From positions 2,876,047 through 2,940,046 of the forward strand of contig CM026570.1 in the NCBI GenBank assembly GCA_015143295.1: a DNA stretch of 64,000 nucleotides, given 5' to 3'. Below the pieces are notes generated by a model. It was not told the origin of the DNA and ran no database searches. It saw nothing but the letters and a program-made list of their open reading frames with translations. The DNA is from Tetracentron sinense. Taxonomy: Eukaryota; Streptophyta; Magnoliopsida; Trochodendrales; Trochodendraceae. The stretch's first letter is position 1. Each line of letters starts with the position of its first letter. Shown piece by piece: positions 48,921 through 61,084 of this stretch. The position numbers and the translations under genes are program-made.

Positions 48921-49820
48921 TGTGAGGGGAAAAATTACCGGAAGGACACGCGTCAGCTGCAGCTTCTCCCACGCTCTGGTTTACTGGTAGAAAGTTGGAG
49001 CGGAGGGTGTGGCACCCTGACCTGTACTCCGATGGTAAAGTAAGTAGATGAAGAAGACGATGAACAGTAAACACTAGAACAGTCACTGAAAGTTACGCAA
49101 GGCACTGGAAGCACTGAACACGTATATCCTCAAGTCTAGATCAATGAACAAGTGTCCTGTGCACTAAAAATCACGGGGTTTTTATAGGGTAAGGTTGGTA
49201 TGGCCATCGATGACCATGGATGGCCATAGGTGTCCATACCACGTGTATTTGCACTCATTGCCAAATATCTTAGACATATCTGCCGCCGGTTGCATCACAC
49301 GTGAGAGCCTCCTATGAGTCAAATCGGACGGGATCGGACGGTACGCAGAAGTGACCAGCATTAAATGCCAAGACAGTGCTTTCGGCACGAAACGGCGCGT
49401 TCGGCACACTTGTCGGAATTATGGATCGCCTCCTGATCACTTCCTCCTACGAGTCGGTCTCGTTGTTGACTTGAGCTCGGTTACGGCGTAGATGTCTTAA
49501 AACACAGCACGACATCGTTGTCAGTGAGACAACGGACTCGTTGTTCGCGTAACGACAAAGACGTTGTCAAGAGTACAACGGTCACGTTGTGCTTCAGACA
49601 ACGAGCACGTTGTCCAAGCCACAACGGAAACGTTGTTCCGCAAGAGAACAAAGACGTCGTAATGTGCACAACGGGATCGTTGTGCATCAGACAACGTGTG
49701 ACCCTTCTATTTTAAGCACGTGACCCCAACTCGTGTCCACGTGTCACTTTCGTGAACAAAACAACAAAAACGAGCTCGTTCTCCAACGCTAAGTTGATTT
49801 TACGAATTTTATCCGTTACA
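48921..49820 (-). repeat. 5' LTR of the Tat-lineage element
   Basis: 900 bp, starting TGTAACGG and ending CCCCTCACA on the minus strand. A TATA-like 'ctataaaaacc' lies near 49179-49189 (minus) and could be the element's promoter. The U3 part holds a dense cluster of ACAACG/CGTTGT words (about 49510-49700). Confidence 0.92.
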
Positions 49821-49895
49821 ATTATTAGGGACAGAAATCGCATTATTAGTAACGGGACCTTTCCGTTACTAATCGCAGATTTGTTATAGTGATAC

Positions 49896-50090
49896 CCTCT
49901 CATCTTGCCAGCCAGTCTGCTACTTGCTTGGTTTCTCTGTTCACTACCTGTGAGTTGCCTTTAATCAGACTGGAGGAGTGGACACCAATCTGCTTTGCCG
50001 GAATAAGACCGATTCTTAGGGCCCTCCACTTTGTCATTAAACTGGGGCCTTTTCCAGCACGGTATTGATTTTTTGTAGCCCTGAGTTACA
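49896..50090 (-). pseudogene. LINE-type RNase H-like (RVT_3) fragment
   Basis: The minus strand reads WRALRIGLIPAKQIGVHSSS, then LIKGNSQVVN, then RETKQVADWLAR and a stop. This fits the helix, the [DN]-S strand and the R-E-x-N-x-V-A-D-W-L-A end of plant RVT_3 domains. It abuts the CACTA MITE, which probably inserted into or beside this older LINE remnant. Confidence 0.55.
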
Positions 50091-52560
50091 ACAACCATTG
50101 TTGCTAAGTTTCAATCATCTTACCTCATAATATATACCGTGCACAAAAAAAAAAAACCAAAATGCCAAAGTAATATTAAATTTTTTTTTGTGTGCAAAGA
50201 TAATGAGAATATCACTTTATTTTTCAGTGTATTGTGATTATGATGGCGAGTTTCGCAAAGCATACAATATTACTTGTTCTATGATAAGCGAAAAATCCGT
50301 ACGCTAACCAATTGCAGTAGATGATTTCAATTTCTTAAATTCGCAAGCTTGTGGTTAACCAAACAAATCTCTAATGGTATTTTCGAGGAACAAAACACGT
50401 GAAAAGGACATTAAACTAATTCCTAATTGATAGATAAAACACCACTAATATACAAAGTAGTCATTCTATGAACATGATGTTATTTAATTGTGGAATAATT
50501 CATGATAATGGGAAACTGGATTCATATCCCAATTATCAGTTGTCGCTGTTGTGCCAACTTTATTAGAAATGGCCAGAAATTTCGCTCATGAACACCCACT
50601 TGTCTTTGGCTTCTGCATCTTTTCCATCCAGATCAAACTTGTCTGTGTCCTAAATGTCAAAAAACATACATCCTATATGATAGGGATAACACACTCTAAA
50701 TAGATAAATATAGTCTCCGGATCCATAATTAGTTTGCTTTCAATACTTTGTTTCAAGGAAAAAGTTGCGGAAAAGAAACAAAAATCTCTCTTTTATTTTA
50801 GAGAAAATTCTCCTTCGAATATAAAGTAAAACTAGAGAATTATTTATAAAAAAAAACTCATTTTGTAGCATTCCTTGCTTTGAAATGATTTCAAGCATAT
50901 AATTATATATATTTATTAATTAAACAAAATATAATTGTGACCGTTCGGGTATGGGACCTAATCCAAATCGTACACAATTATAAGGTCATAAAACCCAATT
51001 TCGCAACCAACCAAATTTCCAAAACTGTAATCCAACTCGTAGAAAATCGGGCGGGATGATGGAGTGGGACAGAAATCGTGACTCCTACTTGTTGAACCAA
51101 AAAACAATACTAGCAGAAAAGGCATTATGGAAGTTTGATTTGGGCGATTCAAACAATTTCTCAGTTTACATCAGATTAATATGAAGTAATGTAAACAAAT
51201 TAAGTTAGGTTGGTTAAACCATCCAGCCTTTGGAATTAGAGAAAGATCCCCTAACAACCCAAAGTCAAATCAAGAAATACACTGCTTTATTTAAAGTAAA
51301 CTTTGGATTAATGAATAAGACCCTCTATAATCTAATAATTATGATAATACAAGTAGATTCCTCTTCTTCTACCACCCTCTGTAAGGGACACTTGAGCCCT
51401 ATGTTTCTATGGCAAATATGCAAATAGGACCCAATTTTAAAATAAACAAGATTAAGGGACTCATAATATGCCTTGGTTTGTTATCTGGTAGTTGTCTCTC
51501 AGTCAAATGCTAAAACCAAACGTGTCGAATTGGATTATATGCTAACTGCACATATTTTAATCTTAATTATATAATAAGCTAGTGTTAATCATCTAGCCGA
51601 ATTATTGAATTGGAATCTTGAATTTGAGAAGTTGGGTAACTGGAAACCGCCTACGAAGAAGCCACTGGTCTCTTTCATTGATCATTCTTTTTTTCATTTC
51701 AGATGTTTATTGCAGAGTCCTCCATTAACAACCAGAAACGTCGGTGTCCGGGCGCATGCTTGTGCCCCCTAACCCATGACATTAGTGGTTTAATTAAGCC
51801 ATATTATATATAGAACTTATCAGGTAGGTTGTTGCATCAAAATGTCCCATTGAAATGATTTATATCCAAATTATATCTCACTAATATTATTAATTAAACA
51901 TGGATTGGACTTGATTGTGACCCACAATGGTTGCTAATTGGATCAAGTTCAATGGCTTATTATTTTAAAATTTGATCTTCCAGACTTTGAGTGGATCTCA
52001 GTAGTGAAGTTCTCAGTTTATATGAGATTGAGATGAACTGATTGTTGAGATTTAGTCATATAAACAAAAGGTGCATATTATAGAATGTCTGTTCCTGTCT
52101 TTCAGGCCATTACTATACTTTGTTTTATGTAATCGAGTATTGCAAAGCCCATTTCTAATCGGCTCAGTTCCAATTTGAGTTGCTTGCTGATTTAGCGCTA
52201 ACCATGCTGAGCCTGACCCAACCCAGGCAGTAAACAAGCACACTGACAAACCTGACCTGTTAGGGTTGTGGCACTTCAACGGTTCAACCCATTTGCCAAA
52301 TATGTTAGATGCAGACTATGCATTTGGTAAATGGGTCATGAATCGACCCGACCATCAAGTTGTCAATATAGGAGGAAGGAGTGGAGGAAGGGGATATGAT
52401 TCTTTGAACTCTGCAAAGGACCACCTTAATATATTATATGAAAAATTTATTATACATTGCACATAGCTCTAACCGGACTCGAGTCATGGGAAGGGAATGT
52501 ATTTGTTAGGTTGCTGTGTGCGAAGATTTTAGCAATGAAAAATGTCTAATTCTATTGGGA
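50091..52560. other. AT-rich intergenic DNA, no gene recognised
   Basis: No coding exon or RNA gene is recognised. Around 52140-52310 GC-richer text ('cctgacccaacccaggca', 'ggttcaacccatttgcc') resembles decayed hAT-type MITE sequence, but no ends are defined. Confidence 0.45.
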
Positions 52561-52574
52561 CCCTACCCAACAGC

Positions 52575-52975
52575 AATTTCTCAATAAGCTAGCCCGATCA
52601 AGCCGGGCTTGAGCTAAAAAATTAGGCTCGATCGAGCCGAGCCAAGCTAATATTCCGAGCTTGAGCCAAGGCTTGTTGGATTCGGCTCGGCTCGATTGAG
52701 GCTCGGTTCAACTTGAATATTATATAATAAATATTATACTATATATATAAATCAAGTCAAGCTCGAACCAACCCAAGCTTGACTCGAGCTTTAATCAATT
52801 CGAGCTTGATTCAAGCTCGAACCAAGCTAACCAGATTCGAGCCAACCTTTTTGACCAACAAATCAAGTCGAGCCAAGCCGAGCTTGAGCCTAGATAAAAA
52901 CATTTCAAATCGAGTCGAGCTAGGCCAAGCTCGTTTCAGCTTGAATACACCCCTAAATCTGGTCAATTTAGGGCT
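52575..52975. mobile_element. GAGCCGAGC-rich hAT-like MITE remnant
   Basis: Dense repeats of 'gagccgagc', 'caagctcg' and 'tcgagct' in both orientations flank an AT-rich centre. The right end 'cacccctaaa' resembles the TAGGGGTG terminus of the element at 53150. The left end is not preserved. Confidence 0.55.
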
Positions 52976-53149
52976 TCAAAGCCTAAGTAAATGTGTCAGG
53001 CTTTGGGTCTGCCTATTCAAAAATCACTAAAACTTAAGCTCATACTCAGCCCATTGCCACTCCTATGCACGCATCTTTGTCCTGACATGTAAGCCTTAAT
53101 GCCTTCACAACTTGTCCAGTTTTATTCTTGTAATTCATAACACTTGTCC

Positions 53150-53547
53150 TAGGGTTGTCAATAACCGAAGCCAGCTCGACTCGGGTCGACTACTTCAATG
53201 AATACTCATGTACACTTATATCCCTACCAATATTGAGTTTTACATTAAAAAATATAAGAAAATGAAATAAGTTTTTTAAATTAAGAACATGAAATGTTAA
53301 TCATGTTAGTGAAAGCACTCCCATTTTCTTTGTACCCCACTATTTAATTCTTTAATTGTTAGAATATCATCACCACTATGCATTTTTTTTTAAAAATTTA
53401 GAGCTTAACGAGCCGGCTCGAGCTCGATGATTTGTGGACGAGCCGAGCCCGAGCTGAACTTTTCGAGCTCGAACCGAGCCTGAGCAACATCAAAAATCTA
53501 ACGAGCTGAACCGAAGCAATGCCCATCTCGGCTCGTTGACACCCCTA
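53150..53547. mobile_element. hAT-type MITE, 398 bp, 8-bp target duplication
   Basis: The ends are TAGGGTTGTCAA and, reverse-complemented, TAGGGGTGTCAA. The duplication ACTTGTCC lies at 53142-53149 and 53548-53555. Subterminal 'gagccgagc' and 'gctcgagctcg' words are dense, especially on the right. No coding capacity. Confidence 0.82.
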
Positions 53548-53555
53548 ACTTGTCC

Positions 53556-54125
53556 CCATTAACCCTAGTTTGTACATAGGATCAAGAACAGAGTTAGAGG
53601 GCAGGCCCCATCCTCCTCAACTTTTGAAAAAGATTATTATGTTATTTAATAAGGCCTAGCCATGAGACAAAAGGAAGCAGCTGCCCTTGGGCTTTTGAAA
53701 AAAAAAAAATGTATACTTTGTTATTCAGTTATTTAATATAGAATAGCTATGGGTAAGGAGGCAACTGATCCTAAAGAAGGAGAAACAACACCCTTGAATA
53801 TGTACAAACTCCACAAATGTATCATCAATTACTTACATTTTTAATCGGCCATTGCTTGCCCTTATAAGAAAATTCTGACACTACCCCCACTACATAGGAT
53901 TCTCTACAATTCCAATGGCTACACCAATGCAACACTTGTCCCATTAACCCATATAATTAATGATAATTTTACTTAGATTTTATAAAATAAAATAAAATAC
54001 TAATAAAAGTATATGATCAGTTCGCATCTGGCATCTAAAGTGTAATTTCTTAGAATTAATGCATCCTCACCTAAGATTTTCAGAGATAGGAGGGGTTAAG
54101 CCTTTTCTTCATCCTTACTCAATAT
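53556..54125. other. Intergenic DNA, nothing recognised
   Basis: No gene or element end is seen. Confidence 0.45.
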
Positions 54126-54129
54126 AGCT

Positions 54130-54545
54130 TCAAATTTGCTTTGGTGGATGCCCGAGTGCTTGGCTCGGGCATTCGCAAATGATGGGACCTATGGCGTTTA
54201 AAAGGAGAGAGATATCAAGTAGGGAGAAGTCAAAATCATGGGAAGAAAATGAAATTACTTCTCCCCCAAATCATCGTTAGGTGCTCCATCATTTGTGGAT
54301 GCCGGAGTGCTTGGCTCAGTGTCCACCAGATCCCAACTTTTGCACCTCAATATATGTTTGCAAGCAAAAGATTAGCTCTGATGCGCTCGGGCATCCACAT
54401 ACTAGTAGGCATGGTGACATTTTAAAGGGGAAAGATATCAAGTGAAGAGAAGTCAAAATCATGGGGAGAAAATGAAATGACTTCTCCCCGAAATTATTGT
54501 CAGTGCCCAATGTTTTGTGGATGCCTGATCGCCCAGCTAATCTTT
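54130..54545. repeat. Two diverged direct copies of a ~245-bp segment
   Basis: 'gagatatcaagt…gagaagtcaaaatcatgg' and 'gaaaatgaaat.acttctcccc' occur near 54207 and again near 54430. Each copy also has 'gtggatgcc' and 'ctcgggcat' words. The copies have diverged by substitutions and small indels. Confidence 0.6.
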
Positions 54546-55099
54546 TGCCATGTTTGCAACGGCTATCAACCTATCACTGTTCTCATGAATTACACGTAAG
54601 AGTATCAGGTGGCAATTGGTTGGGCCGGTCCTGGTCGGCACTCACCTCAACGACCAAGTCTCCAACCCGGACCATATTAGTACTAGGGTTGAACTATAAA
54701 ACCCTAACAACACTGGGTCTGGATCCGGAATCGATCCTACCGGGTTCAGATGACCCTCAGCCCCGAACGTCAACTTGATTATTAGTGGGGTTCATGAATG
54801 CCAGCACTGAGAAGCTATACTAAAAGGGCAGGTTAGGTGAGGAATTGCTATCCCTATAATTTATCAGTGTTGACTCTCCATTAACTTGCGCTAAAATAAT
54901 CATCTATTTGCTCTATCTGGATATGCATTCCACCTTCCGTTCTTTGCCTTCTATATGTATCGCAAAATAAAATTTAATAAAAGAATGATTAGAAACAAAC
55001 TTTCTATTTGATTGGAAACTATAAATTTCTTAGAAGGTGCCTCTTAGCCAAATTAAGTTTTAAAACAACCTTTAAAGTAGTACAGTCTATAGCCTATAC

Positions 55100-55732
55100 T
55101 AGGGGTGTCAATGGGGCGAGCTGGGCCGGCAGGCCAGCTCGAGACCAATTTTAAGCCCTAAGAAGTAGGGCTTAAGTGGAAGACCGCAAAATTAAGACTG
55201 GGCTAATACTTGGTTGATTGAAGCGTGGCCCAGCTCACTCTGATCACACACATATTATATATATATATATCTTTACTATTATAATGGGAGAGGCAGGCGT
55301 AGTCTAAATTTTTTGAAATTCCTAAACTACCCTTATATAAAACAAAACTTTAATTTAATGTTTTACTTTAATTCCCAAATTACCCTCATCTATCTATTTA
55401 AAGAATAGAATCACACTCAATTGTGATTGAACTCGGGAAGAGTTCAATCGCACCCGCGGGTTAACACGTGTCCCTTTTAACTCCTATTAACCGTGGTTAA
55501 CTCCTTCCCCTCACTCTCACGTGCATCGCACGTGCCACCCACTAGTATAAATAAAGTAAATTAGTTTACCTTTAAACCTAAGTGAATTGAAATGTTATTT
55601 TTTCCCCATCTTTGTGTGATATCATTTGAGCCCAGCTTCTGTTGGGGCCGAATTAGGGCTTGATCTTTTTCACTCAGGGGTAGGTCTGTACAGCCCCTAG
55701 CCTGGCCAAAGTCCAACCCGTTGATAGTCCTA
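55100..55732. mobile_element. hAT-like element interrupted by a Helitron
   Basis: The left end TAGGGGTGTCAATGGG and the reverse-complemented right end TAGGACTATCAACGGG resemble the 53150 element. GC-rich subterminal text ('gcgagctgggccggc', 'cagcccctagcctggcc') lies at both ends. No 8-bp direct duplication is clear; the flanks form a small palindrome instead. A 276-bp Helitron sits inside. Confidence 0.6.
55270..55545 (+). mobile_element. Complete non-autonomous Helitron, 276 bp
   Basis: The 5' end is TCTTTACTATTATAATGGG preceded by A. The 3' end has the hairpin ACGTGCATCGCACGT, a short spacer and CTAG followed by T. TC…CTRR ends, the 3' hairpin and insertion between A and T without duplication are the Helitron hallmarks. 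No coding capacity. Confidence 0.85.
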
Positions 55733-55749
55733 GTATAGGCGGCCGTGGG

Positions 55750-57960
55750 CTTTCGATTCCTTCCTCTTAACAGAAAAAAAACAAAAAAAAAAGGTAGCAC
55801 CTGTCTCTAGCTGTCTAGTATTTACGTGCTGCTCATAGCCCAACAATAAGGTCACATGAAAGCATCCGATGGGTCTCATGTAATGAATGATCATTCGGCA
55901 TCTTTTCTTTTGGGCATTTGAAATTATATGTACTTTTTTTTTGGTAAACAAATTATATGTACTTTGCGATTGACATATTGTTTTGATTCTAATCTTATGG
56001 AGTTAAGTGATCTAAAGCTTCGCATTCATTGGCATTTGTTCGTATTTCTTTTTTACGGATAACCATCACCCATGAGGTGGCAATTTTGATTAGGTATCGA
56101 CCCGACCAGCTTTTTCACGGGTTAATATTGAAGTTTGGAGCATGGATTAGATTTGGTTTGGCTTTTCTCAATCTGCATTATCTTTTGGTTAGGTTTGGAT
56201 TGCCCATCATGGCATAGGGTCACAATCCCTAAATATTATTATTATTATATATAATTGTATACTTGAGAGTTTTGGGTGTTAATAGGTATTCTAGGTTCAT
56301 CATGCGACCTTGTGGGTGCAATGCACTATTTCAAGAGCTACGACTTGAGCCCTTGATAATATATGCACTAGAGGGTAGCTTATTAGGAATATTAGCTATT
56401 TTAGATGCTTGGTTAGCACCATATATGATTTTTCATTAGTTGATTTTAGGATCTATGCTTCCACGATTTCTGTGCATGTGTGTTTCACTTTGTTATTATT
56501 TTTATTTTTTGGCTTTCTCCCAGCTCCTTCCTAAATGTCGTCGTTACTATTTTCTTTTTTCTTGTTGTTTTTTTCTCACTTACTTGAATTTTCAGATAAT
56601 TTCATAAATGTAGATAGGATAGAGGAATGGGATTCAACATCTTGTCATTAAGGGGTAGATTCTTATTCATATGTACAAATGACAATTAACCCCCTCACCT
56701 GGCCAACCCCACCTTGCAGCCCAACTCGTCTAACGCGCTACTTGCCTCGTGGGGGGAGTCCTTGCCCACTCTCCTATTAATGTATTGTCTATTTCTCCTT
56801 GCTTGAGAGTAGAGATGGTGGTTCTAGAGTTGTGAGATGGGACTATCTAGGGTGGTAGGTGCTGCTACTATTGGATTTGACGTGCTTTATTGTGTGTGAA
56901 ATCTCTAGCTATCTTGTTTCTTGAGGTCCAAATTTTTTATGTTTTTGTGTGCATAGTGACAAAATCAGGGTTCGGGGATAACTCGGTAAGGGAGAAGTTC
57001 AGAAAATTTTGGGAAATATTCGAAAAATTTCAAGAAAATAATAATAATTATAAAAAAGATAATTAATAATTGGACTAGATAATATACAAAACAAACAATT
57101 TACTTTGTCGAACTAAACGAATTGTTGTCAAATTTGTGAATAATTCGTGAAATCCGCAAATAATTCGACAAATCTAAAATTCACGAATAATTCAACACAC
57201 TTAAAATTCATGAATTTTTCAAAAGTTTGAAGAAGTTTGTTACAATGTTTGTGTGAGAACTATTCAAGTTCATGTGCGTGTGCGTGTGCGTGTGGATAAA
57301 CACATGAAATTGATGAGGGGAATTGGTTATAAACAGGATGTGATTGAGTTCGTTACACAATCTTGTGTTCTTCTAACATGCACCAATGGTGTGGGAGAGG
57401 GGATTTTACAATTCGATCTTTTTTTTTTTAGGGACACATCTATTGGAAACATAACGAACTCTTTGATTCCTTTTTACATTTTATACACTGGTGTCCATAG
57501 TTACCAAATACTCATATTATACCCATATAATACTATTAAGAGGGTTGCTGTTTAAAACGACATATTTTTACCGTGTTACAAATTATATGTATATCGTCGA
57601 ATAATATTCATTTAATACACGAATCACGTATTAAACACATACAACATATATCTTTTTCATACTTTTTACCATGTTAAACATATATTCCGTATTAGATGAT
57701 TATTATTATTTAATATCATGATTTTTATCTATTTATCATTATTAAAAAAAATTATTATCATGCATTTTTGCCGTATAACACATGTACTTCCTGAACGGAT
57801 CATTGTCGTATTATACTCGTACCTATACTTAGTAACTTTGTTGGTGCCTATTTAGGGAATGTTTGATAAAACTTATCTAATAGGTGCTTTCTAATTAAAC
57901 TCAAAAAATTAAAAACTAATTATAATGACAGAATGATCCAAAAATTAACGTTGTCTGTGT
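55750..57960. other. Intergenic DNA with simple repeats
   Basis: No gene is recognised. 'gtgcgtgtgcgtgtgcgtgtg' (in short units) occurs near 57272, and 'aattcg…' words recur between 57130 and 57200. A piece at 56080-56220 resembles decayed hAT-type MITE text. Confidence 0.45.
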
Positions 57961-57964
57961 GTAA

Positions 57965-58935
57965 GTGGTGGATTTTGTGAGTGTCGAGCTGGGCAGCTAC
58001 GTGAGCACTACTAAGGTGAGGGTACGGGGAATGATCACCAAGTCAGCCTAAACCTAAGTACGGCTATACTGATTGAGGTAGTTTTGGGGAGATAAATGAA
58101 TGTGAAATGGGAGATAGTAGAGCACACTTAGGAGCGAAGAATACCGAGAGTAGTCTTAGCATGATTGGAGAACGAGTTTGAGAAGATGAGTTCCTAGTTC
58201 GGAATCCCAATCCATTATTGTCCTACATTTTCCATAGGGAGTGTCCCTTATTTATAGACTTGGTAAAACCGCTTTATACCCGAAAATGATAAGCATTATC
58301 TAATAATGTTATCAAATCTAGACATCTCGAGTGTGAACCTTATCTAATCCCAAATTTTCTTGCGTCTCTATCTCGGGTGCTCATGACGACATTTATTCTT
58401 TATCGTACATTAAGTGAGCTGACACAGGCAGCACCCTGCTCTGCAGTCTCGCTGCTGAGCACGCAAGGGTGAAGGTCCTACCTTTGTCAGCGATCCCCTA
58501 TGACCACCAAACCACAAGTCCCATTTTATTTCCCGAATATTTAATATGCTGTGAGGTGCTGTGACCCACAGTCGACAATTGTCACCATGTCTCGAGGTGC
58601 CATAACCCACAATCGACCAATAATTTACTAAGGTAGTATAGTCTGACAATAGTACTTCGTATACTAATTTGAGGTGTCATGACCCATAGATATTAATAAG
58701 CATCTTTTATGAATGTCCGTGGTCAAGTTACTTAACCATTTTTATCCCCTCGAGGTGCAAGGGCCCACTTGTTCAGGATATAATTTTAGGCATTTAGCCA
58801 ACTTTAATGATTGTTTATTTATAATTAAATACTCGAGACGCAGTGGTTTACCAAATGAGTATATTAGCTAAAAATAAACTGTTAATCATTTTCAGCACTC
58901 ATGGTGCACCCGGAAAGGTCGGGCTGTATCAATAT
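57965..58935. mobile_element. Candidate solo LTR or LTR-like fossil, boundaries uncertain
   Basis: About 970 bp of GC-richer sequence in an AT-rich setting has plausible TG…CA limits ('tgtgagtgtcgag' on the left, 'gctgtatca' on the right) and an internal TATA-like 'ttatttatag' near 58250. 'gaggtgc…gacccaca' words recur between 58553 and 58770. I do not see a clear 5-bp target duplication, so this is tentative. Confidence 0.3.
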
Positions 58936-59264
58936 TTTCTTTTCCACGTCATACTAACAAAAGTGACTATCAACACCGTGTAACTGAAATAAATTTTTTT
59001 TAGAAAGTAGCTTTAGATTGCTTATCAAACAAGTTTTTTTTTTTGTTTTTGACTTATTGAATAATTGATAAAGTGATAAAATCATTTATTGCTAAAATAT
59101 TTAGACATCATTAAAATATTATCAAGCAGTTTTATTATTAAATAAGAACTTAATTTAATAAAATAAGTTAATAAATTTTTTTAAATATTTATCAAATGCC
59201 CCTTACTTTTTAGATGAATATAACAGTGATATTGCCACTATTACTTAAGCTTATTTTTTATTTT

Positions 59265-59302
59265 AATATTTTCCGTGCAATGCACGAGATCCTTACTTCT
59301 TG
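59265..59302 (+). mobile_element. Helitron 3'-end relic
   Basis: 'ttccgtgcaatgcacgagat' is a hairpin like those at 14651-15220 and 55545, followed by 'ccttact' rather than CTAG. No matching 5' end was located. Confidence 0.4.
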
Positions 59303-59689
59303 TTTATTTTAAAAGGATCAGGCGGATTGGAATCGAATTTTCTTTTTTCACCCGTTTAAGCAAGACATCGAATCCGGATATATGGTTCATGATCATGCCT
59401 TTGTCCTCAATAGACCCGACCCGACTCGACTCATAGTCACCCCACACTTCTGCTAAAGCTTCTGAGGCTCCGCAAGGAAAGGGAGGACGAAAACTGTTTT
59501 TCTGCAGAAAACCACTTGTACCGAAGTCTTGGTGACGGCAATTGCTTAATTGCTCACTAGAAACTAGAAAGAGTTTTGGCTTTCTCGAGGAAAACACTTC
59601 CGAGTTTCCTACTTTACGAGCTGGATTAAATTTCTTTCAGATACAAAACTCGCGATTTCATTTCTGGAGAATCGAAATCTAGGTTTACT

Positions 59690-59910
59690 ACTCTCCCACA
59701 GCTCACTTCGCCTCTTTCTCTCTCCTCTCTCTCTCTAAATTAGCAGTGCCGAAACCCACCTTTCTTTAGATCGAACCTTACTCTATATCTCTCCTTCTGC
59801 CTCTCTGTTGATATTGATCGGTGACTGCAGGGGATGAATGCTTGAAGTCCGCCATTGATCTGTCTCGGATCAGATTCGCAATTGTTCCAGGCGTTTGGCG
59901 ACAGATCTTG
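59690..59910 (+). promoter_or_regulatory. CT-rich 5' leader of a plus-strand gene whose coding part is not found
   Basis: 'ctctttctctctcctctctc' followed by about 180 bp of GC-richer sequence looks like a plant 5' UTR exon. The first ATG, at 59835, opens only a three-codon frame. A donor-like 'gaggttatg' lies near 59912. A possible next exon begins after 'gtttttcag' at 63463. The open frame at 60562-60810 has no family character and is probably intron. Confidence 0.4.
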
Positions 59911-61084
59911 AGGTTATGACTGTTTATCTTGCTGAGATAATAGATTTGTGCTCTATGGCTTGTTATTTGTGTCATTGTGTGTCTCAGATCAGATCAGACT
60001 CTGCATTGGCTTCGTATGGCTTGTACTTGATCTGTTTCGTATTAGATTCTGTGTTTTTTAATGCAATTTCTTGATTTTTGTTGATGAAATTGTGAAATTG
60101 ATAGCTGTTTATATGGTACAATTTCTAGGTTGTGTATGTAATGGTTTGTTGGCACTAGATACATAGCTTGGATTGTTGTTTATTGTACTGGGCTCAAATG
60201 CAGATTCTAGGTTGTTATTTTGTTTATGTGATGGAATTCTTGTTCTCAGTTCGAACCCAACCATTACGTTTATGCAACTTTTTAGTCAATGTGGGTTGTT
60301 GACAAGAGTTTGCATAAAGCTCTATAATGACTGACAATGTTGGTCATTTGTCATAAGATCCATCAATATTAAGGAATGGAGTTAATGTTCACCTTGTAAC
60401 TTAAGATTCCTTCTTATGAACTAGAGGTTCAGTATGCAGTTCGATTGCACCAATTTCTTTATTTGTTATGGCTGCAATTTGAATCCTTTCAAGATAAGTT
60501 GTCAAGGAGCAAAAGATTCATCTGTAGAAGTTCATGTTTGCCCCCTCATCTTCCTATATAGATGTGTCATGTTGGTATGAGGCCACCGTGGTGGGATTTA
60601 TGGTTTACATTAATTCGAGAGGATGTGAACAATTTAGATTGTATGTTCTATGGATTAGTTTGTAATGGGGTTAATTGTAATGAACAAATATGGGTTGTAG
60701 GATGTTCTTTATCCTGCCTTCAAGGCCTCTTGTGTTGTTCCTTGAGACATGACGATTTGTTTTCAGGTTGGTCAAGTGGGCCTTTAGACCAATGGATGAA
60801 GTTATTTTGAAGATCATACTGTATGTATTTCACTGTGGTTTAGAAGGCAGCGGAGAACTCCTTAGAAACTTTGAAATGTGATATCACATTAGGGAGCTTA
60901 TTAGTGGACTGACTATTATTTTTAGCAATAATGGTTTCCTTAGCAAAAAGGGTGTAAGTTGAAACTTTGGAATCTTTGATTCTTATCGGATGAAAAATAC
61001 CTGCAAAGGAATTCTTTTGTCATCCCTAAAAGCCACCTATACCAGAAGTAATGTGTATGGTTGGGAGGTTATTTTTTTTTAGGA

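Larger units (their letters stand above)
38163..49820 (-). mobile_element. Ty3/gypsy LTR retrotransposon, Tat lineage, 11.66 kb, recent fossil
   Basis: Two 900-bp LTRs (38163-39062 and 48921-49820) bound the element, and the 5-bp target duplication ATTAT lies at 38158-38162 and 49821-49825. Coding parts run on the minus strand in the order gag, protease, reverse transcriptase, RNase H, second (archaeal-type) RNase H, integrase, which is gypsy order. The second RNase H and an antisense accessory ORF region mark the Tat lineage. A primer-binding-site-like stretch follows the 5' LTR and a polypurine tract precedes the 3' LTR. The LTRs differ at about nine of 900 positions by eye, so the insertion is recent, of the order of several hundred thousand to a couple of million years depending on the rate used. 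The coding region is broken, with about three or four interruptions. Confidence 0.93.
38106..49891. mobile_element. CACTA-type MITE (~123 bp of its own) split by an LTR retrotransposon
   Basis: The left end reads CACTACAACAAATC and the right end, reverse-complemented, CACTATAACAAATC. The flanking 3 bp ATA occurs at 38103-38105 and 49892-49894. CACTA ends with a 3-bp duplication identify the superfamily. Without the inserted retrotransposon and its 5-bp duplication the element is only about 123 bp, so it is a MITE. Confidence 0.85.

Noticed and set aside
60562-60810. An 82-codon plus-strand open frame (Trp/Cys-rich) as a gene
   Set aside because: It has no domain, lies in what looks like a first intron, and its composition is that of unspliced AT-rich DNA.
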